Positions 35,462-44,409 of a stretch of 64,000 nucleotides of DNA are shown piece by piece. Under the pieces are notes generated by a model, which was given only the letters and a program-made list of their open reading frames with translations, made no database searches and was not told the origin of the DNA. The translations under genes and the position numbers were made by a program. This stretch comes from Solirubrobacterales bacterium (GTDB taxonomy: Bacteria; Actinomycetota; Thermoleophilia; Solirubrobacterales; 70-9), in assembly GCA_020438295.1 (NCBI GenBank), contig JAGQUV010000002.1, forward strand, positions 1 to 64,000, in the 5' to 3' direction. How positions within the stretch are numbered: position 1 is the stretch's first letter; every line of letters starts with the position of its first letter.

Positions 35462-35507
35462 GGTGGTCCAGATTGACCCCCTTACACGGTGGTCAATCTG
35501 GACCACC
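35462..35507. repeat. Perfect 17-bp inverted repeat with 12-base spacer
   Basis: GGTGGTCCAGATTGACC (35462-35478) and GGTCAATCTGGACCACC (35491-35507) are exact reverse complements around CCCTTACACGGT. It lies in the 277-base gap between the divergent polA and malic enzyme genes. There is no T-run and no adjoining ORF. Similar paired GGTCCA/TGGACC blocks occur at ends of IS21-type elements, so a solo transposon-end remnant is one option; an operator or RNA hairpin is another. Confidence 0.75.
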
Positions 35508-35602
35508 TTCGCGGAATGTCCCGGGTAAGACAGGTCCGACAAAAGGCCGACCGTCCGGCGCCGCGGTTCGAGGCGGGGCCGACTGCGCCGGCGCGCGCCT
35601 CA

Positions 35603-35608
35603 TATAGT
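35603..35608 (+). promoter_or_regulatory. -10 hexamer of leaderless malic enzyme promoter
   Basis: TATAGT ends 6 bases before the ATG at 35615, the same arrangement and hexamer as for the FAH-family gene. No Shine-Dalgarno is visible. Confidence 0.55.
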
Positions 35609-35614
35609 TGGCCG

Positions 35615-37072
35615 ATGCCCCCTGTGAGTGCCCAGTACAGCGTGACGGTCCGGGTCGAGCTCGATGCCCGGCAGGAGCCGCTCGGCAAGTTGACCGCGGC
35701 GGTCGCCGGCGCCGGCGGCCAGCTGGTCGGCGTCGACCTGATCCCGGGCGCCGGGGCCGAAGGCAAGCGGGTCCGCGAGTTCACGATCGACGCGATCGAC
35801 CAGGAGCACTGGGAGAAGATTCTCCGGGGCCTCGGCTCGATCCGCGGGGCCAGGGTCATGGAGTACACCGACCGGACCATGCAGATGCATCGCGGCGGCA
35901 AGGTCTCGGTCGAGAACAAGTACCCGCTGAAGACCCGTGACGACCTCTCGATGGCCTATACCCCGGGCGTCGCCCGGGTCTGCACTTCGATCAACCAGGA
36001 CCGCTCGCTGGCCTTCGAGTACACGATCAAGAAGAACACGGTCGCGGTCGTCTCCGACGGCACCGCCGTGCTCGGTCTCGGCGACATCGGGCCGGAGGCG
36101 GCGATGCCGGTGATGGAAGGCAAGTGCATGCTGTTCAAGGAGTTCGCGGACGTGGACGCCTTTCCGATCTGCCTCTCGACCACCGACCCCGACGAGATCG
36201 TGCGCACGGTCGAGCTGATGGCGCCGGGGTTCGGCGGGATCAACCTCGAGGACATCTCGGCCCCGCGCTGCTTCGAGATCGAAGACCGGCTCAAGGAGCT
36301 GATCGACATCCCGGTCTTCCACGACGACCAGCACGGGACGGCGGTGGTCACGATGGCGGCCCTGTTCAACGCCCTGAAGATCATCGGCAAGCCGATCGAA
36401 GACCTGCGGGTGCTGATGGTCGGGCTCGGCGCTGCCGGGGTCGCGGTTACCAAGATGATGCTGGCCGCCGGATTGACCCACGTGGTCGGCTGCGACCGGT
36501 CCGGCGCGCTGTCCACCACGCGGCCCGACTACGAGTCGGGTGAGATGACCGGGATCAAGCGCTGGTTCGCCGAAAACTCGAACCCGGACAACTTGCTCGG
36601 GCCCCCGGACGAAGTCATCGAAGGCATGGACCTGTTCGTCGGGCTGTCGGGCCCGGGCGTGATCGAGGCGACGTCGCTGGACAAGATGAACCGCGACGCG
36701 ATCGTATTCGCCATGGCCAACCCCAACCCCGAGGTCATGCCCGAGGAGGCCGATCCGTACGTGCGGATCATGGCCACCGGCCGTTCGGACTATCCCAACC
36801 AGATCAACAACGTGCTCTGTTTCCCGGGGATCTTCCGCGGCGCCCTGGATGCCGGCGCACCCCAGATCTCGGAGGAGATGAAGATGGCCGCGGCCCGCGG
36901 GATCGCCTCGGTGGTCAGCGACGAGGACCTCAGCGAGGACTACATCATCCCGTCGGTCTTCGACCGCGACGTCGCCCCGCGGGTGGCCGAGGCGGTGATC
37001 CGTGAGGCCAAGCGGTCCGGGGACGCGCGGTTCACGGTAGAGACGGGCGCGTTCGGCGGATTCGGCACCTGA
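35615..37072 (+). CDS. NAD-dependent malic enzyme with N-terminal ACT domain
   Basis: 485 residues. Residues about 7-85 form an ACT-like regulatory domain (YSVTVRVELDARQEPLGKL, then REFTIDAID...). The malic enzyme core follows: catalytic tyrosine in MAYTPGVARVC, lysine in GKCMLFKEFADVDAFPI, metal ligands in NLEDISAPRCFEIE and FHDDQHGTAVV, and NAD motif VLMVGLGAAGVAVTKMM. It oxidatively decarboxylates malate to pyruvate. ACT domains usually bind small effectors, so allosteric control is expected. ATG 35615 is supported by TATAGT 6 bases upstream; earlier in-frame starts would run into the inverted repeat. Confidence 0.95.
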   Translation: MPPVSAQYSVTVRVELDARQEPLGKLTAAVAGAGGQLVGVDLIPGAGAEGKRVREFTIDAIDQEHWEKILRGLGSIRGARVMEYTDRTMQMHRGGKVSVENKYPLKTRDDLSMAYTPGVARVCTSINQDRSLAFEYTIKKNTVAVVSDGTAVLGLGDIGPEAAMPVMEGKCMLFKEFADVDAFPICLSTTDPDEIVRTVELMAPGFGGINLEDISAPRCFEIEDRLKELIDIPVFHDDQHGTAVVTMAALFNALKIIGKPIEDLRVLMVGLGAAGVAVTKMMLAAGLTHVVGCDRSGALSTTRPDYESGEMTGIKRWFAENSNPDNLLGPPDEVIEGMDLFVGLSGPGVIEATSLDKMNRDAIVFAMANPNPEVMPEEADPYVRIMATGRSDYPNQINNVLCFPGIFRGALDAGAPQISEEMKMAAARGIASVVSDEDLSEDYIIPSVFDRDVAPRVAEAVIREAKRSGDARFTVETGAFGGFGT

Positions 37073-37086
37073 GCGGATGATCGTTC

Positions 37087-37109
37087 GCCGGCCTGCCCGG
37101 TCGGCCGGC
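37087..37109. terminator. Bidirectional hairpin between convergent genes
   Basis: GCCGGCC and GGCCGGC make a perfect 7-bp GC stem with a 9-base loop, between the stops of the malic enzyme and the RTX-like gene. It can serve both strands; there is no T-run. Confidence 0.45.
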
Positions 37110-37114
37110 CCGGC

Positions 37115-39178
37115 TCAGAACTTGGCCTGGCCCCAACCCCACTGGACCTTGTCCTTGCGGTCGCTGATCACCTTGTTCCCGCGGCCGCCGGCACCGGTCG
37201 TGACCGTGTCCGGGTAGCCGTTCCGCGAATCGAGGATGTCATTGCCGTACCGGCCCAACAGGCTGCGTTTGCGGTCCTGGGCCTTCTTCTTGGGGCCCAG
37301 CACGAGGTGGTCGTTGTTCCTCGTACCCTCGAGGTTGTCGATGTCGTTGCCCAGCTTCAGCGGCTGCCTGCACTTGCCGTGCACCCAGCGGGCCCAGCCC
37401 CTGCCCAGGTCCGCGTAGACGCCCCGTGGGGCCCCGTTGAAGACGACGTTGTCGGCTCCCGTGCCGCCGATCGCCTCACCGCCGTGACAGGGATTCTGGG
37501 CGTGGATCACGTCGGAGTCGGCACCGCCCATCACCTTGGCGCCGTCGACCAGGAAGATCTGGTCGAGGTTGGCGTTTCCGACCAGGCGGCTGCCGCTGCT
37601 GCCCGGCTCGGTCGACAGGACATCCTTCGTCTTTCCTCCGATCAGGGTGTTCTTTCCCTTCCCGCCGTTGATCGTGGTGCTGACGTAGGCCGGCACGGAG
37701 TTCTCGATCTTGACCCGATCACCGCCGTCGTCGCCGTAGACCAGGATCCCGTTGAGGTTGAAGAAGCCGGCCGGACAGGTGACCGTCCGGCCTCCACCGC
37801 TCAGTCCGTCGCAGAGACCGGCCGCGACCGGGTTGTCGCCGCCGTCGACCCTGTACCCACCGATCGCGCGGTCGTAGCCGATCGAGATGTCGTCGCCGCC
37901 CCGGGTGCCCATCACGGTGAGGACGCCGCTTTCGTTGATGTCGACCAGCACCCGGTTCTCGCCCTGGTAGCCGGGGCTTTTCTGGCTGCAACCCTCGACC
38001 AGGCGGAACCCTTCACATGAGTCGTATCCGAGCCCGCCGTCGGCCCGGTCCCCGTCGCGATAGTCGCCGACCAGCACGTCGTCACCGAGTCCGCCGCTCA
38101 GCAGATTGGTCTCGCCGCGCTTGCCCTCGATGTAGTCGTCGAACGAAGAGCCGCTCACGTTCTCGATCCCGTCCAGCTTGTATTTGTGGATCCCCTGGCT
38201 CTCGCCCGACCCGAGGTCGACGGTGACCCCATCGCCGTTCCTGCTGTGGCCCTCCGGGGTATGGATCGCGAACGACATCGTGTCGGTGCCCGGCCCGCCG
38301 TCCACCTTGCCCTGGCCGCGAGACGTCGCGATGATCAGGTCATCACCGCCCTTGGCCGCGGTCTTGGTGATGCCCGAGTGGAAGACGATGGTGTCGTCGA
38401 AGCTGGTGCCGTTGGCCCAGTCGTCTCCGGACCCCCCGTCCAGGAACGCCGGGCCATAGCTCGGCGACTGGTCTGCGTTCAGCCGGTCGTTGCCCCGTTC
38501 CCCGAACAGCTGCTCGATCCGGCCGGACTCCGCCCGGCCCCCGTTCGAGTGGAGGAAGTCACTGCCGTTGCCACCGTAGAGCGACGAGACGGCGCTGCCG
38601 AGCGAGTAGATGTTGTCCACTCCTGTGGTGCCGTATAGACGGTTGGCCTCGCCCGCATAGTCGTAGATCCGGTCGTTGCCGCGCAGCCCGTTGACGACGT
38701 CACGGTCGGGGGCACCGGGCGGCGCCGATTTGGGACCGCCGTACAGGATGTCGTTTCCGTTCGAGCCCTTGATCACGTCATTTCCGAGTCCGGCCCGGAC
38801 CACGTTCAAATTGCTCGAAGGATGGAGCTCGATCCGGTCGTTGTCACGTCCCGTGTCGGTAAACGACCTGCCCTTGCCGGGAAAGACGAACTGCCGGCCC
38901 CGGTCGGCACAGATATGGCTGTAGGGCTTGCCGATCACCGTGATCCGGTCGCCGGCGATCCAGGTGACGTCCTTGAACTTGACCCGCACCTTCTTGTTCT
39001 TTCCCTTGATCACCCGGTTGATCTTCTTGCCGAAGCACATCTTGGGCGCGGCTTCGGCAGCCGGGGCGCCGAGGCCGAGCCAGAAGGCCAGCGAGACGAG
39101 CGCGAGCGCCGAGACTGCCGGCAGGCGCAACGGCCGACCTGCTCGCGTGCTGCGGGCAACGAATAGCGGGTTCATCAT
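37115..39178 (-). CDS. Secreted RTX-like (hemolysin-type calcium-binding repeat) protein
   Basis: About 687 residues with a Sec signal peptide (LRLPAVSALALVSLAFWLGL, cleavage near AEA-AP). The mature chain is built of glycine/aspartate-rich nonapeptide-type repeats such as GNDVIKGSNGNDILYGG, GGSGDDWANGTSFDD and GGLGDDVLVGDYRDGD, which fold into Ca2+-binding parallel beta rolls. No protease, adhesin or LPXTG motif is visible, and a Sec signal rather than a C-terminal type I secretion signal is present. It is probably an extracellular structural or surface-associated protein. Tandem ATGs at 39178 and 39175 are both possible. Confidence 0.82.
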   Translation of the reverse strand: MMNPLFVARSTRAGRPLRLPAVSALALVSLAFWLGLGAPAAEAAPKMCFGKKINRVIKGKNKKVRVKFKDVTWIAGDRITVIGKPYSHICADRGRQFVFPGKGRSFTDTGRDNDRIELHPSSNLNVVRAGLGNDVIKGSNGNDILYGGPKSAPPGAPDRDVVNGLRGNDRIYDYAGEANRLYGTTGVDNIYSLGSAVSSLYGGNGSDFLHSNGGRAESGRIEQLFGERGNDRLNADQSPSYGPAFLDGGSGDDWANGTSFDDTIVFHSGITKTAAKGGDDLIIATSRGQGKVDGGPGTDTMSFAIHTPEGHSRNGDGVTVDLGSGESQGIHKYKLDGIENVSGSSFDDYIEGKRGETNLLSGGLGDDVLVGDYRDGDRADGGLGYDSCEGFRLVEGCSQKSPGYQGENRVLVDINESGVLTVMGTRGGDDISIGYDRAIGGYRVDGGDNPVAAGLCDGLSGGGRTVTCPAGFFNLNGILVYGDDGGDRVKIENSVPAYVSTTINGGKGKNTLIGGKTKDVLSTEPGSSGSRLVGNANLDQIFLVDGAKVMGGADSDVIHAQNPCHGGEAIGGTGADNVVFNGAPRGVYADLGRGWARWVHGKCRQPLKLGNDIDNLEGTRNNDHLVLGPKKKAQDRKRSLLGRYGNDILDSRNGYPDTVTTGAGGRGNKVISDRKDKVQWGWGQAKF

Positions 39179-39308
39179 CTGACTGCCGGAATCGCCGCAG
39201 CGAAGCCGGATTGCTTCTCCCTTTTCAGTTGTTTTCTCGATCGCCTTCCTGGCGTTCCCTTGGCGCCTGCTCAGCGCCGGCGGCGGTACAGCCGCAGTCT
39301 GCTCTCTT

Positions 39309-39314
39309 TAGACT
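39309..39314 (+). promoter_or_regulatory. -10 hexamer of leaderless epimerase promoter
   Basis: TAGACT ends 7 bases before the ATG at 39322, with no Shine-Dalgarno between them. Confidence 0.45.
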
Positions 39315-39321
39315 GACAACC

Positions 39322-40260
39322 ATGGTAGCGAAGGAAACCGCCGAAGTCAGAAATCGGCGGGTACTGGTAACCGGAGCGTCAGGCATGATCGGCGGAGCCC
39401 TGTGCAACGCCCTGATCGACCGTGGCGACGAGGTGATCGGCCTCAGCCGCAATCCCGATCAGGCCTCGCAAAACCAGCCGAGAGTCGAATGGCACGGATG
39501 GGAACCGACCCGGGAGCGTCCACCCGAAAAGGCGTTCGACGGGGTCGAAGCGGTATTCAACCTGGCCGGCGAGCCGATCAACAAGCGCTGGAACGACTCG
39601 ACCAAGGAAAGGATCGAGAAAAGCCGGGTCAGGGCGACCACCAACCTGGTCGATGCGATGGCCACGCTGAGCAAGCCCCCATCGACCCTGATCTCGGCCT
39701 CGGCGATCGGCTATTACGGCGACCGCGGCGACGAACTGCTGTACGAGGACGCCGAGCCGGGGGATGACTTCCTGGCCCATGTCGTGGTCGAGTGGGAGGC
39801 GGCTGCCAACGCCGCCTCCGACCGGATGCGGGTCGCGACGATCCGCAGCGGCCACGTGCTCGATCCGAGAGGCGGCCTGCTGGCCGAGCTGCTGACCCCG
39901 TTCAGGATGGGCCTCGGGGGCCGGATCGCCAGCGGCAACCAGTACATGTCGTGGATTCACCGCAACGACGAGATCGGGATTCTGCTCTGGGCGCTGGACA
40001 ACGGATCGGCCGAGGGCCCGATCAACGCGACCTCACCGAACCCGGTCACCAACAAGGAGTTCGTCAAGCTGCTCGCAAAATCGCTCGGCCGTCCCGCGAT
40101 CGTGCCGATCCCGGGCTTCGCGCTCGACATCGCCCGGGGCTCGGAGTTCGGGCACGTGCTGCGCGAAGGCCAGCGGGTATACCCCCGGCGGGCGACCGAC
40201 GGCGGGTACGAGTTCAAGCTGCCGGATCTGGCCGGGGCCCTGGCCAACCTGTTCCGTTAG
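39322..40260 (+). CDS. TIGR01777-family NAD(P)-binding epimerase/SDR-like protein
   Basis: 312 residues. The Rossmann motif is VLVTGASGMIGGAL (about 14-27). The family-specific stretches VFNLAGEPINKRWNDSTKERIEKSRV, SASAIGYYGDRGDE and MSWIHRNDEIGILLWAL are all present, followed by the C-terminal YEFKLPDLAGALANLFR. The YGDRG box is where extended SDRs have their YxxxK, here atypical as in other members. The substrate is unknown; related proteins affect cell division (SulA-like) or act on nucleotide sugars. The start is supported by TAGACT 7 bases upstream. Confidence 0.88.
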   Translation: MVAKETAEVRNRRVLVTGASGMIGGALCNALIDRGDEVIGLSRNPDQASQNQPRVEWHGWEPTRERPPEKAFDGVEAVFNLAGEPINKRWNDSTKERIEKSRVRATTNLVDAMATLSKPPSTLISASAIGYYGDRGDELLYEDAEPGDDFLAHVVVEWEAAANAASDRMRVATIRSGHVLDPRGGLLAELLTPFRMGLGGRIASGNQYMSWIHRNDEIGILLWALDNGSAEGPINATSPNPVTNKEFVKLLAKSLGRPAIVPIPGFALDIARGSEFGHVLREGQRVYPRRATDGGYEFKLPDLAGALANLFR

Positions 40261-40319
40261 CGGGGATCGGGCCGGGCTCGTTTGCCGCGGCAGGCCGTGA
40301 TCGCGCCGGTCGGGACCGG

Positions 40320-41345
40320 TCAGCCGAAGAAGACTTCGGCCTCCCGGTAGAGCTCGGGCGGGACGGTCTTCAGCTCCTCAACCGCCTCCGACAGGTCGAC
40401 CAGCTCGATCGAGGTCGAACGCAACGCGGCCATCTTGCCCCACCGGCCCTGGTTGGCGGCCCCGATCGCGTGAAGCCCGAACCGGGTGGCCAGGACCCGG
40501 TCGAACGCGGTCGGCGTGCCGCCGCGCTGAACGTGTCCGAGCACCGTGGCCCGGGCCTCCTTGCCGGTGCGCGATTCGATCTCGCCCTCGAGCCAGTGGG
40601 CGACCCCGCCCAGCCGCGCGTGGCCGAACGCATCGGTGGCCTCGTCACCGCTGTCCGGAAATCCCCCGATCGGCTTGGCGCCCTCGGCGACCACGACGAT
40701 CGGCGCATACTGGTCTTCGAACCGCTTTTCGATGTAGGCGCAGACCCTGTCGAGATCGAAATCCTGCTCGGGGATGAGGATCACGTTGGCGCCACCGGCC
40801 AGGCCCGAGTGAAAAGCGATCCAGCCGGCGTGGCGGCCCATCACCTCGACGATCAGGACCCGCTGATGGCTCTCCGCGGTCGTATGGAGCCGGTCGATCG
40901 CCTCCATCGCGATGTTCACCGCGGTATCGAAACCGAATGTGTAGTCGGTCGCCCCGAGGTCGTTGTCGATCGTCTTGGGAACTCCGATCACCTTGATGCC
41001 GGCCTCGTTCAGCGCCTTTGCGACGCCGAGGGTGTCCTCTCCGCCAATCGCGATCAGGCCATCGACCCCGTCCCGGCTGAGGTTCTCGCTGATCCGCTCG
41101 ATCCCGTCCTGCTCGTTGACCGGGTTGGTCCGGGATGAGCCCAGGATCGTGCCACCCCTGGGCAGGATGCCCCTCACCGCCTCGACTCCGAGCGGGATCG
41201 AGTTGCCTTCCAGCGGTCCCCTCCAGCCGTCGCGATAGCCGACGAATTCGTTCGAGAACTCCGATACCCCGCGTCGCACCACGGCACGGATCACGGCGTT
41301 CAGGCCGGGACAGTCGCCCCCGCCGGTCAGCACTCCGAGTCGCAC
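40320..41345 (-). CDS. pfkA: 6-phosphofructokinase, predicted diphosphate-dependent
   Basis: 341 residues from a GTG. The PfkA fold is shown by GVLTGGGDCPGLNAVIRAVV, PKTIDNDLGATDYTFGFDTA, EVMGRHAGWIA and GHVQRGGTPTAFDR. Residue 104 is Asp (GGEDT, 101-105) and residue 124 is Lys (PKTIDND). ATP-dependent enzymes have Gly at 104, while Asp104/Lys124 is the diagnostic pair of PPi-dependent phosphofructokinases such as that of Amycolatopsis methanolica. The enzyme should phosphorylate fructose 6-phosphate reversibly with PPi. It is downstream of the trp genes and the small membrane gene, 7 bases apart. Confidence 0.93.
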   Translation of the reverse strand: MRLGVLTGGGDCPGLNAVIRAVVRRGVSEFSNEFVGYRDGWRGPLEGNSIPLGVEAVRGILPRGGTILGSSRTNPVNEQDGIERISENLSRDGVDGLIAIGGEDTLGVAKALNEAGIKVIGVPKTIDNDLGATDYTFGFDTAVNIAMEAIDRLHTTAESHQRVLIVEVMGRHAGWIAFHSGLAGGANVILIPEQDFDLDRVCAYIEKRFEDQYAPIVVVAEGAKPIGGFPDSGDEATDAFGHARLGGVAHWLEGEIESRTGKEARATVLGHVQRGGTPTAFDRVLATRFGLHAIGAANQGRWGKMAALRSTSIELVDLSEAVEELKTVPPELYREAEVFFG

Positions 41346-41352
41346 GGGCCCG

Positions 41353-41538
41353 CTAGCGCCGGGACTTGCCCGGCAGCATCGGCTTGGACTTCTCGATCAG
41401 CGGCTGCGAGACGTGAATCAGCGCCCCGACGAACAGCACGCCGAAGAACACCAGACCGGCGACCGGGCCGCCCTGACCCTGCGAATAGGAGAAGACAGCG
41501 AGTGCCAGGGCGAGAAACAGTGAGACCGGGATAAGCAT
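41353..41538 (-). CDS. Small membrane protein of unknown function
   Basis: 61 residues: MLIPVSLFLALALAVFSYSQ, a short Gly-rich turn, a second hydrophobic helix (VAGLVFFGVLFVGALIHVS), and a basic tail (PLIEKSKPMLPGKSRR). This predicts a two-helix membrane hairpin. AGGA lies 9 bases before the ATG. It fits exactly between trpA (10-base gap) and pfkA (7-base gap), so it is part of that transcript. No family recognised. Confidence 0.65.
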   Translation of the reverse strand: MLIPVSLFLALALAVFSYSQGQGGPVAGLVFFGVLFVGALIHVSQPLIEKSKPMLPGKSRR

Positions 41539-41548
41539 CGCGGCAATC

Positions 41549-42442
41549 CTAGCGAACGGGACGGGATCCATCCCCCGCCATCGCGGCGGCCGATTCGGCG
41601 AGGAAACCGGCCACCGCTTCGAGGCCGGCGGACAGGTCGTCGGCATCGGCGATCATCCGGACCAGCCGGGAGCCGATGATCACGCCGTCGGCACTCTGAC
41701 CGACCTCCGACGCCTGTCCCGGGGTAGCGATCCCGAAGCCGACCGCGACCGGCACGTCCGCCCGGCTGCGTACATCGTCGACCAGCTCCCTGAGATCGGG
41801 TGGCAGTTCGCCTCGCTCGCCGGTGGTGCCGACCGTCGATACGACGTAGACGAAGCCGGAGGCGACCTCGCAGATCTCGGCCCGGCGCTCCCCCAGGGTG
41901 GTCGGCGCGATCAGAGGGACGACCGCCAGCCCGCAGTCGGTGAGCGCCTGCCGTAACGACTCGTCCTCCCCGAAAGGAAGGTCCGGGACGATCACCCCGG
42001 CCGCCCCGGCCTCGGACGCCCGACGGCCGAAATCCTCCGGGCCGGACCCGCCCAGGACCATGTTCGTGTAGGCCATCAGCACGACCGGAACACGATCGGA
42101 GACCGAACGGCAGACCTCGAGCACCGACCCGATGTCGGTCCCCGCGTCCAGCGCGGCGGTGGCGGCCGCGTGGATCACCGGCCCGTCGGCCAGTGGGTCG
42201 GAGAACGGAACGCCCAGCTCGATCAGGTCGGCACCGGCGTCGGCGTAAGCGGCCGCCACCCTGAGCGAGCCCTCGGGATCGGGGAAACCGCCCATCATGT
42301 ACGGCATCAATGCGGCCCGCTCCTCGCCCCGGGCGGTGGCGAAGGCGGCCGCGATCCGGGCCGCTCCCGCGACGCCGGTTCCGGCGGGCGCGGGTGCGCC
42401 CCCGGCCCCGGGCCCGGCTGCCGCCGGCCGCTCGGCGCTCAA
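41549..42442 (-). CDS. trpA: Tryptophan synthase alpha subunit
   Basis: 297 residues, with an Ala/Gly/Pro-rich N-terminal extension of about 25 residues before the TIM barrel. [19 protein letters not shown] contains the catalytic glutamate and aspartate, and VPDLPFGED and GFGIATPGQ complete the phosphate-binding barrel. It cleaves indole-3-glycerol phosphate to indole, which passes to TrpB. Its ATG overlaps the trpB stop by 4 bases. A start inside the extension is possible. Confidence 0.95.
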   Translation of the reverse strand: MSAERPAAAGPGAGGAPAPAGTGVAGAARIAAAFATARGEERAALMPYMMGGFPDPEGSLRVAAAYADAGADLIELGVPFSDPLADGPVIHAAATAALDAGTDIGSVLEVCRSVSDRVPVVLMAYTNMVLGGSGPEDFGRRASEAGAAGVIVPDLPFGEDESLRQALTDCGLAVVPLIAPTTLGERRAEICEVASGFVYVVSTVGTTGERGELPPDLRELVDDVRSRADVPVAVGFGIATPGQASEVGQSADGVIIGSRLVRMIADADDLSAGLEAVAGFLAESAAAMAGDGSRPVR

Positions 42443-43674
42443 GCTCCGTCGTCCATTTCCAGCACCTCGGCCAGGTCCTTGTCGCCGCGTCCGGACAGGC
42501 AGATCAGGTCATAGCCGGCCCGGCCGGTACTTCCCTCGGCCAGCAGCCAGGCGATCGCGTGCGACGACTCGAGCGCCGGGATGATCCCCTCCAGTCTCGA
42601 CAGCTCGTGAAAGGCGGTGACCGCTTCGGCATCGGTCACCGACGGGTAGCGGGCTCGGCCGGTGTCGCGCAACCAGGCATGTTCGGGACCGACCCCGGGA
42701 TAGTCGAGGCCGGCCGAGACCGAATGGGCTTCCAGGATCTGGCCCTCGCGGTCGGCGATAACCGCCGAAAGTGAGCCATGCAGCACCGAGGTCCGCCCGG
42801 CACTGAGCGAAGCTCCGTGGCGGTCGGTCTCGACACCCTCGCCGGCCGCCTCGACCCCGATCAGCTCGACCGACTCGTCCGGGATGAACGCGGTGAACGT
42901 GCCGATCGCGTTGGAACCGCCGCCGACACAGGCGATCACCCGGTCGGGAAGCGAGTCCTCCAGCTCGAGCGCCTGGGCCCTCGCCTCGTCGCCGATCACC
43001 CGCTGCAGGTCGCGGACCAGCGCCGGGAACGGCGCAGGCCCGACCACCGACCCGATCACGTAGTGCGTGTCGGCGACGTTGGCCACCCAGTCCCGGATCG
43101 CGGCACTCACCGCCTCTTTCAGGGTGCGGGCCCCGGCCTCGACCGGGACCACTTCGGCGCCCAGCAGACCCATCCGTTCGACGTTCGGCTTCTGGCGGCG
43201 GATGTCTTCGCTGCCCATGTAGACCACGCATTCGAGGTCGAGCAGCGCGCAGGCCGTGGCGGTCGCCACCCCGTGCTGGCCGGCGCCGGTCTCGGCGATC
43301 ACCCTCGGCTTGCCCATACGCATAGCGAGCAGCGCCTGCCCGATCGCGTTGTTGATCTTGTGGGCCCCGGTGTGGGCCAGGTCCTCGCGCTTGAGGTAGA
43401 CCCGGTGCCCGACCCGTTCGCTGAGGCGGCCGGCCCGGTAGAGCGGGGTCGGCCGGCCGATGAAGTCGCGGCGGAGATGATCCAGCTGTTCGGCGAAGAC
43501 CGGGTCGGAACGCGCTTCGGACCAGGCGTGGTCGAGCTGGTCGAGCGCGGGGACCAGGGTTTCGGGCACGTAGCGGCCCCCGTATGGGCCGAAACGGCCG
43601 GACACCCCGGCCCGGTCAACGTCGAACGGTGGGGCGGACAGACCGGGCGTCGACGGGGGCGTTCGCTGCCACAT
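42439..43674 (-). CDS. trpB: Tryptophan synthase beta subunit
   Basis: 411 residues. The PLP lysine lies in [35 protein letters not shown] and the phosphate loop GGGSNAIG are intact. It condenses indole with serine. [15 protein letters not shown] is the normal N-terminal start after about 20 extra residues. The gene begins within a reading frame that continues from trpF for another 376 bases, so the usual trpF-trpB boundary is blurred. trpA follows with a 4-base overlap. Confidence 0.96.
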   Translation of the reverse strand: MWQRTPPSTPGLSAPPFDVDRAGVSGRFGPYGGRYVPETLVPALDQLDHAWSEARSDPVFAEQLDHLRRDFIGRPTPLYRAGRLSERVGHRVYLKREDLAHTGAHKINNAIGQALLAMRMGKPRVIAETGAGQHGVATATACALLDLECVVYMGSEDIRRQKPNVERMGLLGAEVVPVEAGARTLKEAVSAAIRDWVANVADTHYVIGSVVGPAPFPALVRDLQRVIGDEARAQALELEDSLPDRVIACVGGGSNAIGTFTAFIPDESVELIGVEAAGEGVETDRHGASLSAGRTSVLHGSLSAVIADREGQILEAHSVSAGLDYPGVGPEHAWLRDTGRARYPSVTDAEAVTAFHELSRLEGIIPALESSHAIAWLLAEGSTGRAGYDLICLSGRGDKDLAEVLEMDDGA

Positions 43675-44321
43675 GCGACGAAAGGCGTGTAGTGGGCGGC
43701 CTCGAAGAACCGGGCCATCTCGAAATGGTCTTTGAGACCCGGCGAGGACTCGACCCCGCTGGCCACGTCGACCGCGTCCGGCCGGGTGATGCGGATCGCC
43801 TCGGTCACGTTGGCAGGAGTCAGGCCACCGGCGAGGATGGTCGGTATCCCGGAATGGTGACCGGCCAGCAGTTCCCAGTCGAAAGTGCGGCCCGTGCCAC
43901 CGCGAGCGAGCCGGGTCCCCCCGGCCGAAGTAGCCGCCGCGTCGAACAGGTGGAAGTCGGTCCTGTAGCTCTCCGCCTGGTGGATGTCGGCGGCACTGGA
44001 CACGTGGATCGCCTTGATCACCTTGACCCCGGTCCGGCGGGCGACCTCGCTGCAGAATGAAGCCCCTTCCTCACCACTCAGCTGGACCATGCTGAGCCGG
44101 GCGTTCTCGACCGCGTTCACGACCCGGTCCAGGGTCGGGTTGACGAATACCCCGACGATCTCACAGTCCCGGCGGAAAGCCGCGCCGATCGCGGCCGCGT
44201 CGGCGGCCCTGACCGAGCGCGGGCTGGACCTGTAGTGGACCAGGCCGATCGCCCAGGCGCCGAGCCGCACCGCCTCCTCGGCGTCCTCGAGATTGGTTAT
44301 GCCGCAGATCTTGACCTTCAT
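43299..44321 (-). CDS. trpF: Phosphoribosylanthranilate isomerase with out-of-frame extension into trpB
   Basis: The first about 209 residues are a complete TrpF barrel: [14 protein letters not shown], the general-acid aspartate in [12 protein letters not shown] and [10 protein letters not shown] and [12 protein letters not shown]. It isomerises N-(5-phosphoribosyl)-anthranilate. TrpF normally ends at the MARFFEA helix, but here no stop occurs; the frame continues into an Arg/Ser/Pro-rich tail of about 130 residues that overlaps trpB out of frame, with the trpB ATG at codon 216. The tail has the composition of a shadow frame. A lost stop, a sequencing or natural indel, or a frameshift making TrpF-TrpB would each explain it. 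The real end is probably near 43690. Confidence 0.85.
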   Translation of the reverse strand: MKVKICGITNLEDAEEAVRLGAWAIGLVHYRSSPRSVRAADAAAIGAAFRRDCEIVGVFVNPTLDRVVNAVENARLSMVQLSGEEGASFCSEVARRTGVKVIKAIHVSSAADIHQAESYRTDFHLFDAAATSAGGTRLARGGTGRTFDWELLAGHHSGIPTILAGGLTPANVTEAIRITRPDAVDVASGVESSPGLKDHFEMARFFEAAHYTPFVACGSERPRRRPVCPPHRSTLTGPGCPAVSAHTGAATCPKPWSPRSTSSTTPGPKRVPTRSSPNSWIISAATSSAGRPRSTGPAASANGSGTGSTSSARTWPTPGPTRSTTRSGRRCSLCVWASRG

Positions 44322-44409
44322 CGCCGGTCAAGGGTATTTCAAGCGCGACCCGGGGACCGGATCAGGCGACCCGCCGGCCGCCGGGACCCGCCGGCCGGGC
44401 CGACCCTCC

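Noticed and set aside
37115-39178. Short G/D-rich repeats as a CRISPR-like or satellite array
   Set aside because: They are in-frame RTX-type coding repeats with varying sequence and no spacers.
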